Shown here piece after piece: positions 1 through 8,835 of a stretch of DNA of 64,000 bases (within the stretch, counting starts at the first letter, position 1; every line of letters begins with the position of its first letter). The DNA is from CAYRPN01 sp964426135 (GTDB lineage Bacteria > Planctomycetota > Phycisphaerae > Phycisphaerales > Phycisphaeraceae). The translations under genes and the position numbers were made by a program. Below the pieces are notes generated by a model. That model saw only the letters and a list, made by a program, of their open reading frames with translations, ran no database searches and was not told where the DNA came from. The DNA lies in assembly GCA_964426135.1 (NCBI GenBank), contig CAYRPN010000006.1:1-64000 (forward strand), read 5' to 3'.

Positions 1-131
1 TCGAACTCCCCTCCCTTTTAGGGAGGGGCAGGGGGAGGGTCGGGCAAACAGCCTGATTTCATGCACAATCATGCAGTGCGCCCGACCCTCCCCTAGCCCC
101 TCCCTAAGAGGGAGGGGAATCGGAAACCGCC
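1..131. repeat. Inverted pair of C/G-run palindromes
   Basis: Two oppositely oriented copies of an element rich in CCCTCCC and GGGAGGGG, with GGGTCGGGC next to the first and GCCCGACCC next to the second, flank a spacer around 48-78. The two arms could pair into a long hairpin. No coding region is apparent. Any gene to the left ends outside the window. This is typical of the palindromic repeats seen in other gaps of the window, but its sequence family is separate. Confidence 0.6.
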
Positions 132-191
132 AATTCGCGAAGTCATTTCGGTCCTATTCGTAAGTGGTACGGATGGATAAATATTTGCGAA

Positions 192-232
192 GCGGGATGC
201 GTCAAGTCAAGCCTTGACGCATCCCGCTTTTT
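192..232 (+). terminator. Strong intrinsic terminator
   Basis: A perfect 15-bp stem (192-206 pairing with 213-227, GCGGGATGCGTCAAG) with a 6-base loop is followed directly by five T residues on the plus strand. This is the classic rho-independent layout. It probably ends a plus-strand gene lying left of the window and insulates the prepilin-like gene that starts at 350. The rest of 131-349 shows no gene. Confidence 0.75.
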
Positions 233-349
233 GTTGCCAGGGCGCGCTGGTGAAACAGGAAATCCTTGTGCCTGTAGCGCCCTGTACGGATAGGATGATG
301 ACGCACGCCGTCGGAGAGGGACCATTCGTTTTCCCGACGGAACACCCTC

Positions 350-1099
350 ATGGGATTTTCGAATCAGCAACCTTCACCCACCCAAGCGCTGGCCGCACCG
401 CCGCGCCGCGGCCTGCGCGGCAGCGGGTTCACGCTTGTCGAAATGCTGCTGGTGGTGGCGATCATCGTCATCCTGATCGCGATGCTGTTGCCGTCGCTGC
501 AGTGGTCGAGGGAATACGCCCGCCGCGATCTGTGCCTGGCGAATCTGCACCACATCGGGCAGACCGCGTCGAGCTATGCCGTCGACAACGCACAGTACCT
601 GCCGTCGAGCGCCGGCCACGCGGGCAACTGGCTCTGGGACCTGAACTCGTCCACCGCAAGGCTCCTGATCGATCGCGGCGGACTGCCCCGCGGCGTCTTC
701 ACATGCCCGTCCAATCCCGCCCTGGCGCACAATGATTTCTGGTTCGGCGGACCGTTCGATCAGAACGGCTACCTCATCAGCGGTTACCACTGGCTGATCC
801 GCCACCCCGGCGCCGGCGGAGCGCTGGCGGGCGGCCCGCCGCTGTTCAACTCCAAGCAGTGGAAGAAGCGCATCGCCACGCAGTACGCCGACGACGGTGC
901 CCTCGTCTTCGATCCGGTCGTCAACCTCAGCGGCTCCTGGGTCAGCTTCGGCCATCTGAAAGCCGGCAACACCAGCCACGTCGGCGCGTTTGGAAAGCCG
1001 GCGGGCGGCAACATCCTGCGCATGCATGGCGGCGCCGCCTGGCGCGATTTCAGCCAGATGACGTTCAATGCCCAGTACGGCCCGCAGAGCTACTGGTGA
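350..1099 (+). CDS. Prepilin-type (type IV pilin-like / pseudopilin) protein
   Basis: 249 aa. Residues about 25-50 hold a prepilin peptidase site and the N-terminal hydrophobic helix: GFTLVEMLLVV, with cleavage expected after the Gly, methylation of the new Phe and Glu at +5. The N-terminal leader is long (about 25 residues). The remainder is a globular domain ending in HGGAAWRDFSQM, resembling the C-terminal part of planctomycete H-X9-DG/DUF1559-type pseudopilins. Such proteins are inserted in the inner membrane and cleaved by PilD; in Planctomycetota they occur in many single copies of unknown role. No other pilus or secretion genes lie nearby, so a role in pilus assembly cannot be inferred. 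The ATG at 350 has only a weak GGAA upstream; a later start is unlikely because the leader would be lost. Confidence 0.85.
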   Translation: MGFSNQQPSPTQALAAPPRRGLRGSGFTLVEMLLVVAIIVILIAMLLPSLQWSREYARRDLCLANLHHIGQTASSYAVDNAQYLPSSAGHAGNWLWDLNSSTARLLIDRGGLPRGVFTCPSNPALAHNDFWFGGPFDQNGYLISGYHWLIRHPGAGGALAGGPPLFNSKQWKKRIATQYADDGALVFDPVVNLSGSWVSFGHLKAGNTSHVGAFGKPAGGNILRMHGGAAWRDFSQMTFNAQYGPQSYW

Positions 1100-1168
1100 T
1101 CCGCCGATGACCATGATTGCCCGCTACAATGCAGCGATCAACCCAACCTCATTCGACGGAGCGACACC

Positions 1169-1351
1169 ATGTCCATGCGATTCTCGAAAAAAGCCAAGGA
1201 AGCAAAAGAAGCCGCCAAGAACGCCGGCAATCCCACGAACCCGTTCGCCAAGCGGTTCGGGAACGATGTGAAGAAACTCAACACTCCGCAGGCGAGCGCG
1301 TTCCTCAAGAACCAGCATCTGGCGGCGCCGCGAAAGACGCAGGGCGGGTGA
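1169..1351 (+). CDS. Small basic protein, unknown
   Basis: 60 aa, lysine-rich (SKKAKEAKEAAKNAG near the N terminus), no cysteine and no membrane segment. The ATG at 1169 has a GGAG at 1158-1161 with 7-base spacing, the main reason to believe it is translated. It matches no family I recognise. It follows the prepilin-like gene on the same strand after a 69-bp gap and could be cotranscribed. It is followed by a GTAG-headed inverted repeat. A chance ORF remains possible. Confidence 0.45.
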   Translation: MSMRFSKKAKEAKEAAKNAGNPTNPFAKRFGNDVKKLNTPQASAFLKNQHLAAPRKTQGG

Positions 1352-1374
1352 CGACCTGTTCGGCGTGGCTCGGC

Positions 1375-1498
1375 GTAGGGTGGGCCAAGTCCGCGCGGCC
1401 CACCGTTTCTCTCTCACTCCCTCTCGATGCGCGATGAGCGCGTCGCTCATGGCCGTGCGCGAAATGGTGGGCCGGCGCCGAGCCTTGGCCCACCCTAC
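1375..1498. repeat. GTAGGGTGGGCC inverted pair
   Basis: GTAGGGTGGGCCAAG at 1375 and its reverse complement CTTGGCCCACCCTAC ending at 1498 face each other. Inner parts (GGCCCACCGTTTCTC and GAAATGGTGGGCC) are also complementary. The same element, with variable core, recurs at 29928-29949, 30636-30764 and 59444-59585. The GTAG head followed by a palindrome resembles REP/BIME units mobilised by RAYT (Y1) transposases; no such transposase is in this window. Confidence 0.7.
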
Positions 1499-1533
1499 AA
1501 GGCACAGGCTGCGAACGGACCCGTCCAGACAAC

Positions 1534-2772
1534 TCAATTCACCGCGAACTTCAGGATGCGCGCCGCGGCGCCCTTGCTGCGCTTGTCGTGCTCGGCGCTC
1601 ATGCGCATGGCGAGCACATGTTTGCCCGCCTTCAGGTCGGTGGCGAGCATGACAGTGCGCGGATAGTGCAGGCCGCCGCTGTAATTGTGGTAGAGGTTGA
1701 CCTTCTTCCACTCGCCGCCGTCGACGCTCACTTCCACCGTGCCGGCATCGGGGCCCGCAAGCACATAGACGCCGACCGCCTGCCCTTCGAAATCCAGTTT
1801 CACTTCACCACTGCCCCCCGGTGCGTGCGGCGTGGTGCATGACAGGAACGGCTTACCCGCGAAGTTGTTGCGGAAGCTGCCGGGGATTTTTTTCCAGTCG
1901 GGCACATCGACGGTCCAACCCGTGGCGAGCTTCGCTTCCTTCACATCGACGAACCGGCCCGCGCCGTAGTTGCCCTCATCCACCGGTTTCTCCGGCAGCT
2001 TGTAATCGACGAACTTCACACTCGCATCGACGATCACCGGCGTGGTGTCGCCGGCGTTGCGGCCCCATGCCGTTTCGAGCAGCGTCACGCACATCGTCGC
2101 CGCCATCAGGTTGCCGATCGGGCCCGGATGCACACCGCCGTAGGCTTTCCATGTCAGCGACTTGCTCTCGATATTCTGCGAAACTTCCTTGGCGAGGTTC
2201 ACGCTGGCGACGCCGTAGTGAGCGCACACCTCCTCGTGAGCTTCGATGGAAATCGGCACGCCACCCTTGGCGAACGTGGCGAGCATGCCTTCATTGACGA
2301 AGTGCGTCACCACAATGTCCATCTGCGGATTGTGCCTGCGGCACTGGCGGATGATGCCCTCCATGCCGCGGATCGCCTCGCGCTTCGCATGGTGCGCGTC
2401 CTGGTCGTCGTTGACGGCGAACTCGACAAAAAACAAGTCCACCTTGCCTCCTGCCGCCGTTGCCCTGGAAAACACATCCTCCTCCAAACGATGCGCTCCC
2501 GTGGTGGAGCACGTCGACGCGATGCCCGCATCGATGAAGGTGAACTTCGTGTCGGGGAATCGCTTCTGCAGGCCGGTGGCGATGATCGGGCGGTAGCCGT
2601 TCATCTCCGTGATCGACCCGCCGATGAACGCGACGTTGCCCTTTTTCGTCTGCGTGAAGACGGCGGCGCTGTTGAGCCGCAGGTCGCGCGGGTGCAGATT
2701 GCGATCCGCGGCCGCAGGCGGCGCGGCGAGGGAGATGAACACACAGGTCAGCAGCAGCGTGGCGATTCGCAT
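1534..2772 (-). CDS. Secreted SGNH/GDSL-family hydrolase
   Basis: 413 aa from the ATG at 2772, which has GGAGA five bases upstream; an in-frame GTG at 2796 is less likely. Signal peptide at residues 1-23 (hydrophobic run ending AAA). Block I of the SGNH fold is seen as FIGGSITEMNGY (catalytic Ser), an Asn block as EFAVNDDQDAH, and the catalytic His as YGGVHPGPIGN near residue 215. The C-terminal ~150 residues form a beta-rich domain resembling carbohydrate-binding accessory domains. Members of this family deacetylate polysaccharides or cleave esters outside the cytoplasm; the substrate cannot be told. It stands alone between repeat-filled gaps. Confidence 0.8.
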   Translation of the reverse strand: MRIATLLLTCVFISLAAPPAAADRNLHPRDLRLNSAAVFTQTKKGNVAFIGGSITEMNGYRPIIATGLQKRFPDTKFTFIDAGIASTCSTTGAHRLEEDVFSRATAAGGKVDLFFVEFAVNDDQDAHHAKREAIRGMEGIIRQCRRHNPQMDIVVTHFVNEGMLATFAKGGVPISIEAHEEVCAHYGVASVNLAKEVSQNIESKSLTWKAYGGVHPGPIGNLMAATMCVTLLETAWGRNAGDTTPVIVDASVKFVDYKLPEKPVDEGNYGAGRFVDVKEAKLATGWTVDVPDWKKIPGSFRNNFAGKPFLSCTTPHAPGGSGEVKLDFEGQAVGVYVLAGPDAGTVEVSVDGGEWKKVNLYHNYSGGLHYPRTVMLATDLKAGKHVLAMRMSAEHDKRSKGAAARILKFAVN

Positions 2773-3239
2773 GGTGGTCTCCGCTAGGTTCACCACAGCC
2801 TACCACGTGGGGCGATTTGGCGAATCGGACAAGGCGGATTGACCACCGAGACACCGAGAGCACCGAGAGAGGACAAGGCAGAGGAAGAGAGGAAGAGACG
2901 GAGAGAGGAAGAGAAAGAGAGACGGAGAGAAGGAGAGACGGAGAGAATAGAGAATAGAGAAGAGCGAAGAGCGAAGAGAGAAGAGAGAAGAGAAACCACA
3001 AAGGACGCGAAGACACGAAGGACACGAAGGACACGAAGAGCGACAACAGGGACTGAAGACTTGCAAATTTGAAATCTCAGATTCCTGATTCTTAATGCTT
3101 CCGATCCGTTTGATTTCGATTTTTTCTTCGTGTTCTTCGCGTCTTTGTGTCCTTTGTGGTTGCTCTTCTTCTCTCCGTTCCCCGTCTCCCCGTCTCTCCG
3201 TCTCTCCGTCTCTCTGTCTCTTCGTCTCTTCCTCCCTTC
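2773..3239. repeat. GA-rich and CT-rich mirrored repeat island
   Basis: No gene. The left half is purine-rich on the plus strand: ACCGAGACACCGAGAGCACC at about 2840, then GAGAGACGGAGAGA-type repeats to about 2995, then AAGGACACGAAGGACACGAA to about 3050. The right half carries the reverse complement in mirrored order: TTCGTGTTCTTCGCG near 3125-3170, then TCTCCGTCTCTCCGTCTC to 3236. The two halves could fold into one very long imperfect hairpin. The ACCGAGACACCGAGAGCAC segment returns in the 43660-44428 array. Confidence 0.75.
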
Positions 3240-4517
3240 CTACGCCTTGAGCACCTTCACATGCTCGAACTTCTGCCCGAGCACCGCCGCGCTGTCGCCG
3301 CCGAGCCACTGGTCGAGGAGCGTGGCGTAGACCTGGCGGAAATCGGTGTGATGCTTCGGGTCGCCGCTGTCATCCAGATCCTTCAGGCTCGGGTGCGCTC
3401 CGATGACGCCGGCCTTGACCTTCGAGCCCATCACGAACAGCGGGGCGGCTGTGCCGTGGTCGGTGCCGCGACTGGCGTTTTCCTTCAGGCGCCGGCCGAA
3501 CTCGCTGAAGCTGAGCACCAGCACGCGCTCATCCTGACCGTGCGCTTTCAAGTCCTTGATGAACGCCGCGCACGCGTCGCTCAGTTCGCGAATCTGGTTG
3601 GCGTGGACCTGCGCCTGGTTGGCGTGCGTGTCGAATCCTTCGAGGCTGACGTAATAGATGCGCGTGGGCATGCCGGCATCGATGAGCTGGGCGATCGTGC
3701 GCAGCTTCTTCGCCAGGCCGGTGCCGGGGTAGTTGACATCGGTCTGGTAATTCCGCATCGCGTCGTGGAGTTGATCGCTGCTCTTGATGGCGGTGACGGT
3801 GCTTTGCTGGATGAAGCCGAGTAGTTCGTTTTCCTTCGCATCGCTGCGCGGAGCGCCGACGGATTCGTTGATCGCGCGGGCGAGTCCCGTGTTGCCGCCG
3901 GCGTCGAGCTTGAAGCTGTCGACCGATGCGATCGACGGCACGCGCACGTTCTCCGCGACAACCGCCAGGGGCTGCCGCTCGTGCCCCAGATGCAACGCAG
4001 GCACATCGCCAAGCGAGCCCGCGACCGCCGGCTTTCCCGCGGCAGGCGCGGCCCTTCGATCGAGATATCGCCCCAGCCAGCCGGTGAGCCTCCGCATCGC
4101 CTGCACATCGCGCTGGCCGGCGTGCCAGATGTCCATCGAGGAGAAGTGCGAGCGGTCCGGGTTCGGGTAGCCGATGCCCTGCACGATCGCGAGCTGCTGC
4201 TGCTGGAGCAGTTCCGCGAAGCCGGTCATGGCGGGGTGAAAGCCCAGGTAGTCGTCGATCTTCAGCGCCTGCTCCTTCTGAACGCGGACGGTGAACCGGC
4301 TCTTGTGGTAGATGTCGTCGCCGACGGGAATGACGGTGTTCAGTCCGTCGTTGCCGCCGGAGAGTTGGACGACGACGAGAATCTTCTCGCCCTGCTTCTT
4401 CGCGGCGGCGGCATGGGCGCTGGTGGAGATCAGAAAGTTCGGCACCACCGGCGAGAGCGACAGCAACATCGACGAGCCTGCGGCGGCGGACAGAAACTGG
4501 CGGCGGGAGGTGGTCAT
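3240..4517 (-). CDS. DUF1501 domain protein, Tat-exported
   Basis: 425 aa. The N terminus MTTSRRQFL followed by a hydrophobic stretch and AHA is a twin-arginine signal. The body carries typical DUF1501 features: VVQLSGGNDGLNTVIPVGDD (about 47-66), HPAMTGFAELL, GIGYPNPDRSHFSSMDIWHAG, LEGFDTHANQ, LSFSEFGRR and GTDHGTAAPLFVMGS. DUF1501 proteins relate to the alkaline phosphatase/sulfatase superfamily fold and are abundant in Planctomycetota; their biochemical role is unsettled. It lies downstream of a DUF1800 gene on the same strand, the standard pairing, although a repeat block and assembly gap separate the two here. Confidence 0.9.
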   Translation of the reverse strand: MTTSRRQFLSAAAGSSMLLSLSPVVPNFLISTSAHAAAAKKQGEKILVVVQLSGGNDGLNTVIPVGDDIYHKSRFTVRVQKEQALKIDDYLGFHPAMTGFAELLQQQQLAIVQGIGYPNPDRSHFSSMDIWHAGQRDVQAMRRLTGWLGRYLDRRAAPAAGKPAVAGSLGDVPALHLGHERQPLAVVAENVRVPSIASVDSFKLDAGGNTGLARAINESVGAPRSDAKENELLGFIQQSTVTAIKSSDQLHDAMRNYQTDVNYPGTGLAKKLRTIAQLIDAGMPTRIYYVSLEGFDTHANQAQVHANQIRELSDACAAFIKDLKAHGQDERVLVLSFSEFGRRLKENASRGTDHGTAAPLFVMGSKVKAGVIGAHPSLKDLDDSGDPKHHTDFRQVYATLLDQWLGGDSAAVLGQKFEHVKVLKA

Positions 4518-4983
4518 GGGAGTGTCCTAAGTCTTGAGTCCTGAGTCCTGAGTCCTCAGTCCTGAGTCCTCAGTCCTGAGTCCTCAGTCCTGAGTCCTNN
4601 NNNNNNNNNNNNNNNNNNNNNNNNNNNNNNNNNNNNNNNNNNNNNNNNNNNNNNNNNNNNNNNNNNNNNNNNNNNNNNNNNNNNNNNNNNNNNNNNNNAG
4701 TCCTGAGTCCTCAGTCCTGAGTCCTCAGTCCTGAGTCCTCAGTCCTGAGTCCTGAGTCCTGAGCCTTTAGTCTGCGTATGTTCGCCAAGGCAAGTGTCTA
4801 ATGTCGAATGTCGAGTGTTGAATCTCTACTGTCCAACTTTCGTATCCAGAGCGTCATTCATGTCCTCGTCGCGTGTCCAAACAATAGAGAATTAGGCAAT
4901 CAACATTCGACACTCGACATTCAACACTCGACATTTGCCTTGGCGACACAGGACTCAGGACACAGGACTCAATACTTCTTCGC
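4518..4983. repeat. TCCTGAG tandem repeat with assembly gap, plus inverted repeat
   Basis: No gene. From about 4530 to 4763 the sequence is a tandem array of GTCCTGAG/GTCCTCAG 7-mers alternating in a 14-bp higher-order unit, interrupted by 100 N. TGAGTCCTCA is itself self-complementary. From 4783 to 4950 an inverted repeat follows: CGCCAAGGCAAGTGTC near 4783 pairs with GACATTTGCCTTGGCG ending near 4946, with AATGTCGA/TCGACATT-type units between. The true array length is unknown because it broke the assembly. Confidence 0.8.
4599..4698. other. Assembly gap (100 N)
   Basis: Exactly 100 N, the usual placeholder for a scaffold gap of unknown size. It is flanked on both sides by the same 14-bp tandem repeat, so the join is bridged only through repetitive sequence. 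Linkage of the DUF1501 gene to the DUF1800 gene is nevertheless plausible because the two are normally neighbours. Confidence 0.98.
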
Positions 4984-6408
4984 TCAACACAACTGAAACT
5001 CCGGCAACGTGCCGATGGTTTGCAGCGTGTTGGTCAGTCGTTCGTTCAGGTCGCCACCGCCGGAGTTGCCGTCGGCGATGTCGATCAGGCCGGCGCGGAC
5101 ACTGGCGGGCACGGGCACGGCCACCAGCAGGTCGAGCATCCAGTCCACCGCAGCCTTGGCGCTGGTCGCGTTGTACTTCGCGGCGACATCCGCGAGTTTG
5201 CCGCCGAGGAAGCGCGAGTCGTTGTTGTGCAGGATGCTGCGCACGAGGTTGGCGCGGGTGAGCAGTGTGGAAGCATTGATCCACGTGCGCCCGCCGTCCC
5301 AGCCCTTGACGTTCGGCGGATAAAACACCGCCTGCCCCAATTCCTGCAGGCCCTGCGCCAGGGCGGTCATGTTCGTCTTGCCTTCCAGGGCGCGAAGCAA
5401 ACCAACGCCAAGCGACACCGGGGGACGCACCATGCGGCCGATCGCGTGCTCGCTGAAGAAAAGATTGCTCGACAGCATTCGGCGGATCACCGGTGCGATC
5501 TCGAAATCGTGATCGCGCAGTTCTTTTGCCAGTGGTTCGAGCAAGGCGTCCGAAAGTGCCGGCTCCTCCGCCACGAAGTACTTCGCAAGTTTGCGCACGA
5601 TGAACTTCGCGGCCGCCGGCTGCTTCAGGATGACGCGCACCGCGTCATCGCCGTTGAAGTTGCCGGTGGAACCGAGGAAGGATTTCGTGCCTTCGTCGTG
5701 TTGGTATTTGTTGAACGCGAACTCGCCGCGGTTGACTTCCCAGCCGGTGAAACAGCGGGCGACTTCCTTGATGTCCTTCTCGGTGTAGTTGCCGACGCCG
5801 AGGCAGAAAAGCTCCATCACCTCGCGGGCATAGTTTTCGTTGGGGCGAATCTTGCGATTGCTCGCGGCATCGAGCCACAGCAGCATGGCGGCATCGCGCG
5901 ACATCGCCTGCACGAACGGCTCGAACTTGCCGAGGGCGTGTTTGCGCAGCAGCTCGTTGTGGCGGAGCATCAGCTTGGAATCCTCCACCTTGGCCGCGCT
6001 GGTGGCGAAGTGCCCGTGCCAGAAAAGCGTGGTCTTCTCCAGCAGTTGGTCCGGCGTGTGCGTCATGCGATACAGCCACCACGCGGACAAACTCTGCGGA
6101 TTTCCCGTCGCCATCATGGACTGGCCGAGCGTCATCATGGAGTCGGAGAAGGCTGCGGGGGCGGCGGGGGATTTCTCGTCGGTCTTGTCCTTTGCGGTTG
6201 TCTTCGCTGTCGCCGTGACCGGAGTGAACAGGCGATCAATCGTCGCAGCGTGCCCCTGTTTCACCGCGTCGTTCAGTTCGCCGGTGTTGGCGGCGAAGCC
6301 GGCGCGGCGGTACAGGTGCGCCGCCAGTGCTTTTGTCCAGGGCCGCTTCGCGTCGGGCTGGTACGTCGACCAGGCCCATTTTGCGTCGAGTTGATTAATG
6401 GTTGCCAT
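4984..6408 (-). CDS. DUF1800 domain protein
   Basis: 474 aa from the ATG at 6408 (MATINQLDAKWAW). An open frame continues upstream to 6597, but that part only translates an inverted repeat, so I reject it. DUF1800 features: HLYRRAGFAANTGELNDAVKQG near residue 30, WWLYRMTHTPDQLLEKTTLFWHGHFATS (about 115-142), NENYAREVMELFCLGVGNYTEKDIKEVARCFTGW (about 210-243), and PPNVKGWDGGRTWINASTLLTRAN near 385. No clear signal peptide is seen. DUF1800 and DUF1501 are consistently adjacent in Planctomycetota and relatives; a joint role in handling exported proteins or polysaccharides has been guessed but is unproven. Confidence 0.9.
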   Translation of the reverse strand: MATINQLDAKWAWSTYQPDAKRPWTKALAAHLYRRAGFAANTGELNDAVKQGHAATIDRLFTPVTATAKTTAKDKTDEKSPAAPAAFSDSMMTLGQSMMATGNPQSLSAWWLYRMTHTPDQLLEKTTLFWHGHFATSAAKVEDSKLMLRHNELLRKHALGKFEPFVQAMSRDAAMLLWLDAASNRKIRPNENYAREVMELFCLGVGNYTEKDIKEVARCFTGWEVNRGEFAFNKYQHDEGTKSFLGSTGNFNGDDAVRVILKQPAAAKFIVRKLAKYFVAEEPALSDALLEPLAKELRDHDFEIAPVIRRMLSSNLFFSEHAIGRMVRPPVSLGVGLLRALEGKTNMTALAQGLQELGQAVFYPPNVKGWDGGRTWINASTLLTRANLVRSILHNNDSRFLGGKLADVAAKYNATSAKAAVDWMLDLLVAVPVPASVRAGLIDIADGNSGGGDLNERLTNTLQTIGTLPEFQLC

Positions 6409-6454
6409 TGTTTGGCTCTTGGGAAACAGGATGAGTCGGCGAGACGAAGCAGAC

Positions 6455-6592
6455 AAGGCAAGTGTTTCATGTCTAGTGTCGAATGTTGAGTGTCTATTAC
6501 TCGGAAGAAGAGCGTCCACCCCGCGTTCGCTCCGCGAATAAACATTAGAAACTAGACACTCGACACTAGACATTCTCTCGATTCGATTAACG
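6455..6592. repeat. Inverted repeat of GTCGAATG/CTAGTGTC units
   Basis: GCAAGTGTTTCATGTCTAGT near 6459 is mirrored by ACTAGACACTCGACACTAGA near 6552-6571. It is the same style as the inverted repeat at 4783-4950. It lies in the leader of the DUF1800 gene and creates a spurious in-frame extension of that gene. Confidence 0.65.
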
Positions 6593-6613
6593 GTCACGAA
6601 ACGGGCGTCACAT

Positions 6614-8407
6614 TCACTTCGGCAGCGACAGCTTCACGCCCCAGTCCAGCGTTGCCGCGTTGTTCTTAAACGACAGGCTGAACGTGCTGCCCTTGACGTA
6701 GTTCGCCAGTTCCAGCAACAGGTCCGTCTCGGCAAGCGCCGCCTCGGGGCTGTTGCCTTTGCTGACCATGTTCTGGGCGATGAGCTGATCGCGGTTGTCG
6801 CGCAGCATCTGGATCACCGCGGGGCCGTCGAGTTCCAAGAGCGTGTTGTCGTCGATGAACTCGCTGCCGATCTGCTTCTTTGCCGCGGCGATGAGTTGCT
6901 CGGCCAGTTCCTTGGTGGAGCAGAAGAAGACGCGGTCGCCGACGATCGCCATGGCGGGCGAGAAGTTGAAGTAGATGTCGGCCTTCTTCGGATCGGTCTT
7001 CTTCTCGTCGAGCAGGTAACTGGCCCACAGCAGGGTGGCGCCGTCCATCTTGTCCATGTCGGGCACGAGCATGGCGCGTCCGTCCTGCGTGCCCTGCAGA
7101 TTGGCGAAGCCGACGATGCTCTGGAACGCCGCCTTGAACTGGGCGATGGTGGTCGGATCGTTCTTCTTGAGCCGGGCGACAAGGCCGAACGCGGGCAGCT
7201 TGATGCCGGGTGTGATGTCCTTGAAGTTCTGGCGGGCGACGATGAACTGCATCTGCGGCTTGAGCGCGCCGATCACCTCGTCGTAGAACTTGCGCCCGCC
7301 GAAGAAGAGGGAAATCGTGCTGTCGGCGTTGGCGATGTTGGCGGCGACGGCTTCCTCGAAGAGTTCGTCGGCGCTCTTGAACATCGCGGAAATGTCGCGG
7401 TACGTCGTGATGCTCAGCGCGGTGCCTTCGACCTTCAGCGGCCGGGGCGCGCCCTGTCCGTGCGGGGCGAAGAAATACTCGCGGACCTTCGGCACCTTCG
7501 CGTGATCGTGCGGCGCCGCCAGCGTCAGGCGAATCTCATCGTTCTTCACTCGCAGAGCGGCGGTGGCGTAGTTGGCGTGCTTGATGGTTTCCTGAAGCCC
7601 GCCGAGGATCAGCTCCGCGCCGGGGTTGTCGCTCTTCTCTTTCAAGAGGGCATTGAGCAGGCCCGCGTCACGGACACCGGCGATGCGAGCGAAGGTCCAG
7701 ACCGTGGGCAGATCGGTGGCGGCACTGCTGGTCGACCGCGCGCCGGTGGCCATGGCTTTGGCGGCGACGAATTCCTTGTCGGTGGCGAGTGTTTCCTTGG
7801 GATTGTCGATGATGGTGTCGAGCACCTGCTGGCCGAGGACTTTGTTGTTGGTAAGGACGAGCCACTTGCCGTGGATGGCCATGCCGCCCTGTCCGCCGGG
7901 GCCTTTGTAGGTGTCGATGCCGCGGTAGTTGTTGGGCTTGAGCGGATCGTTCTTGCCGGCGGTGGCGCGGACGAAGTTGAACACGCCGTCGCGCACTTGC
8001 TCCATCTTTTTCAGGTCATCCGCCTTGATGAGGATCACGACGCCGTTGGTCGTCGGATCGAACGCCAGCGTCATGCCTCCGCCGGCGACGGCTTCGACCG
8101 CCTCGCGCCACTTCATGTCCACCTGCTTCTCAAAGATCGCCACGCCCGCCATCAGTTGCGTGTACTGCGGCGACGCCTTGAACGCCTTGTACTGATCCAT
8201 CGCCTCCAGTTTCTTGCGCATCGGATGGTCGAAGACGAGTTCGATGAGTTTCTTCGGCTCGGGAATCTCGACATAGACCAGGGTGGACGCGGGCAGCAAC
8301 TGAGCCGCGCTGCGATTGTCGGCGCTGGGCGGCGCGTCCACCGCGGAAACACGCGAAAGAAGCAACATGGCGAGCAGAGCGACGGGAATCAGATGGCGGC
8401 GTTTCAT
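6614..8407 (-). CDS. Exported protein of unknown function (DUF3352-like size and layout)
   Basis: 597 aa from the ATG at 8407, which has AGGAG with 9-base spacing. Signal peptide at residues 1-23 (MKRRHLIPVALLAMLLLSRVSA). The mature protein begins with a conserved-looking segment, LLPASTLVYVEIPEPKKLIELV, then continues with alternating alpha/beta regions and no membrane segment. Proteins of this layout, with an opening such as 'LPADTLVYVEI..', are common in Planctomycetota and are usually annotated hypothetical or DUF3352. No catalytic motif is visible. It lies upstream of the DUF1800/DUF1501 pair on the same strand, about 200 bp away, so cotranscription is possible. Confidence 0.75.
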   Translation of the reverse strand: MKRRHLIPVALLAMLLLSRVSAVDAPPSADNRSAAQLLPASTLVYVEIPEPKKLIELVFDHPMRKKLEAMDQYKAFKASPQYTQLMAGVAIFEKQVDMKWREAVEAVAGGGMTLAFDPTTNGVVILIKADDLKKMEQVRDGVFNFVRATAGKNDPLKPNNYRGIDTYKGPGGQGGMAIHGKWLVLTNNKVLGQQVLDTIIDNPKETLATDKEFVAAKAMATGARSTSSAATDLPTVWTFARIAGVRDAGLLNALLKEKSDNPGAELILGGLQETIKHANYATAALRVKNDEIRLTLAAPHDHAKVPKVREYFFAPHGQGAPRPLKVEGTALSITTYRDISAMFKSADELFEEAVAANIANADSTISLFFGGRKFYDEVIGALKPQMQFIVARQNFKDITPGIKLPAFGLVARLKKNDPTTIAQFKAAFQSIVGFANLQGTQDGRAMLVPDMDKMDGATLLWASYLLDEKKTDPKKADIYFNFSPAMAIVGDRVFFCSTKELAEQLIAAAKKQIGSEFIDDNTLLELDGPAVIQMLRDNRDQLIAQNMVSKGNSPEAALAETDLLLELANYVKGSTFSLSFKNNAATLDWGVKLSLPK

Positions 8408-8835
8408 GCGGATAACTCCTGCCGAAGGCGGTGAATCGGACCAGCATGTGGCGGGGCCGAGCATGGTGATCCTCCGGGCAATCGTGCGACGGTGACAGTT
8501 CGTGCTGACGGAAGGAACGTACCGCGGGAGCGTGAAAATGTTGCAGCAATCGGGGGTGCCCAATTTTCCGGGGGCGGCGTTGCGCCTCTCCCCCGGGAGA
8601 GGGGACAAACGCCGCCCCTGGAAAAGTTGGCAGACCCGCCAGGACTTCGCTCCCGGCGAATCCGCCCGAAAAGGCGCAGCCTCCAGCGCCGGCGTTGCTG
8701 GCCGCGACTGGGCGCCACCTTGATGTGAGAACGCGATCCGCTGGAACCGGTCTCAGCGAACCTCGTGCAAATTCGCAACGTCGGGGGCAACTTGAGGGGC
8801 AACCTGGGGGCAGGATCCTTGGCCGAAGGGCTGCG
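8408..8835. repeat. Gap holding a large GC-rich palindrome
   Basis: No gene between the exported protein and kdsB. The main structure is a near-perfect palindrome at 8559-8630: CAATTTTCCGGGGGCGGCGT pairs with CGCCGCCCCTGGAAAAGTTG around a core of CTCTCCCCCGGGAGAGGGG. Long antisense open frames through this region simply reflect high GC. Confidence 0.65.

Noticed and set aside
5020..6489. Long plus-strand open frame (about 490 codons) opposite the DUF1800 gene
   Set aside because: It is antisense to a gene with clear family motifs; high GC leaves few stops in the opposite frame. Similar antisense frames at 6896-8434, 48131-50758, 50802-53486, 54270-56588, 56679-59447 and 59841-62108 were rejected for the same reason: Arg/Gly/His/Val-biased translations and no domains.
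6409..6597. N-terminal extension of the DUF1800 protein
   Set aside because: The extra 63 codons translate an inverted repeat; the ATG at 6408 gives the family-typical N terminus.
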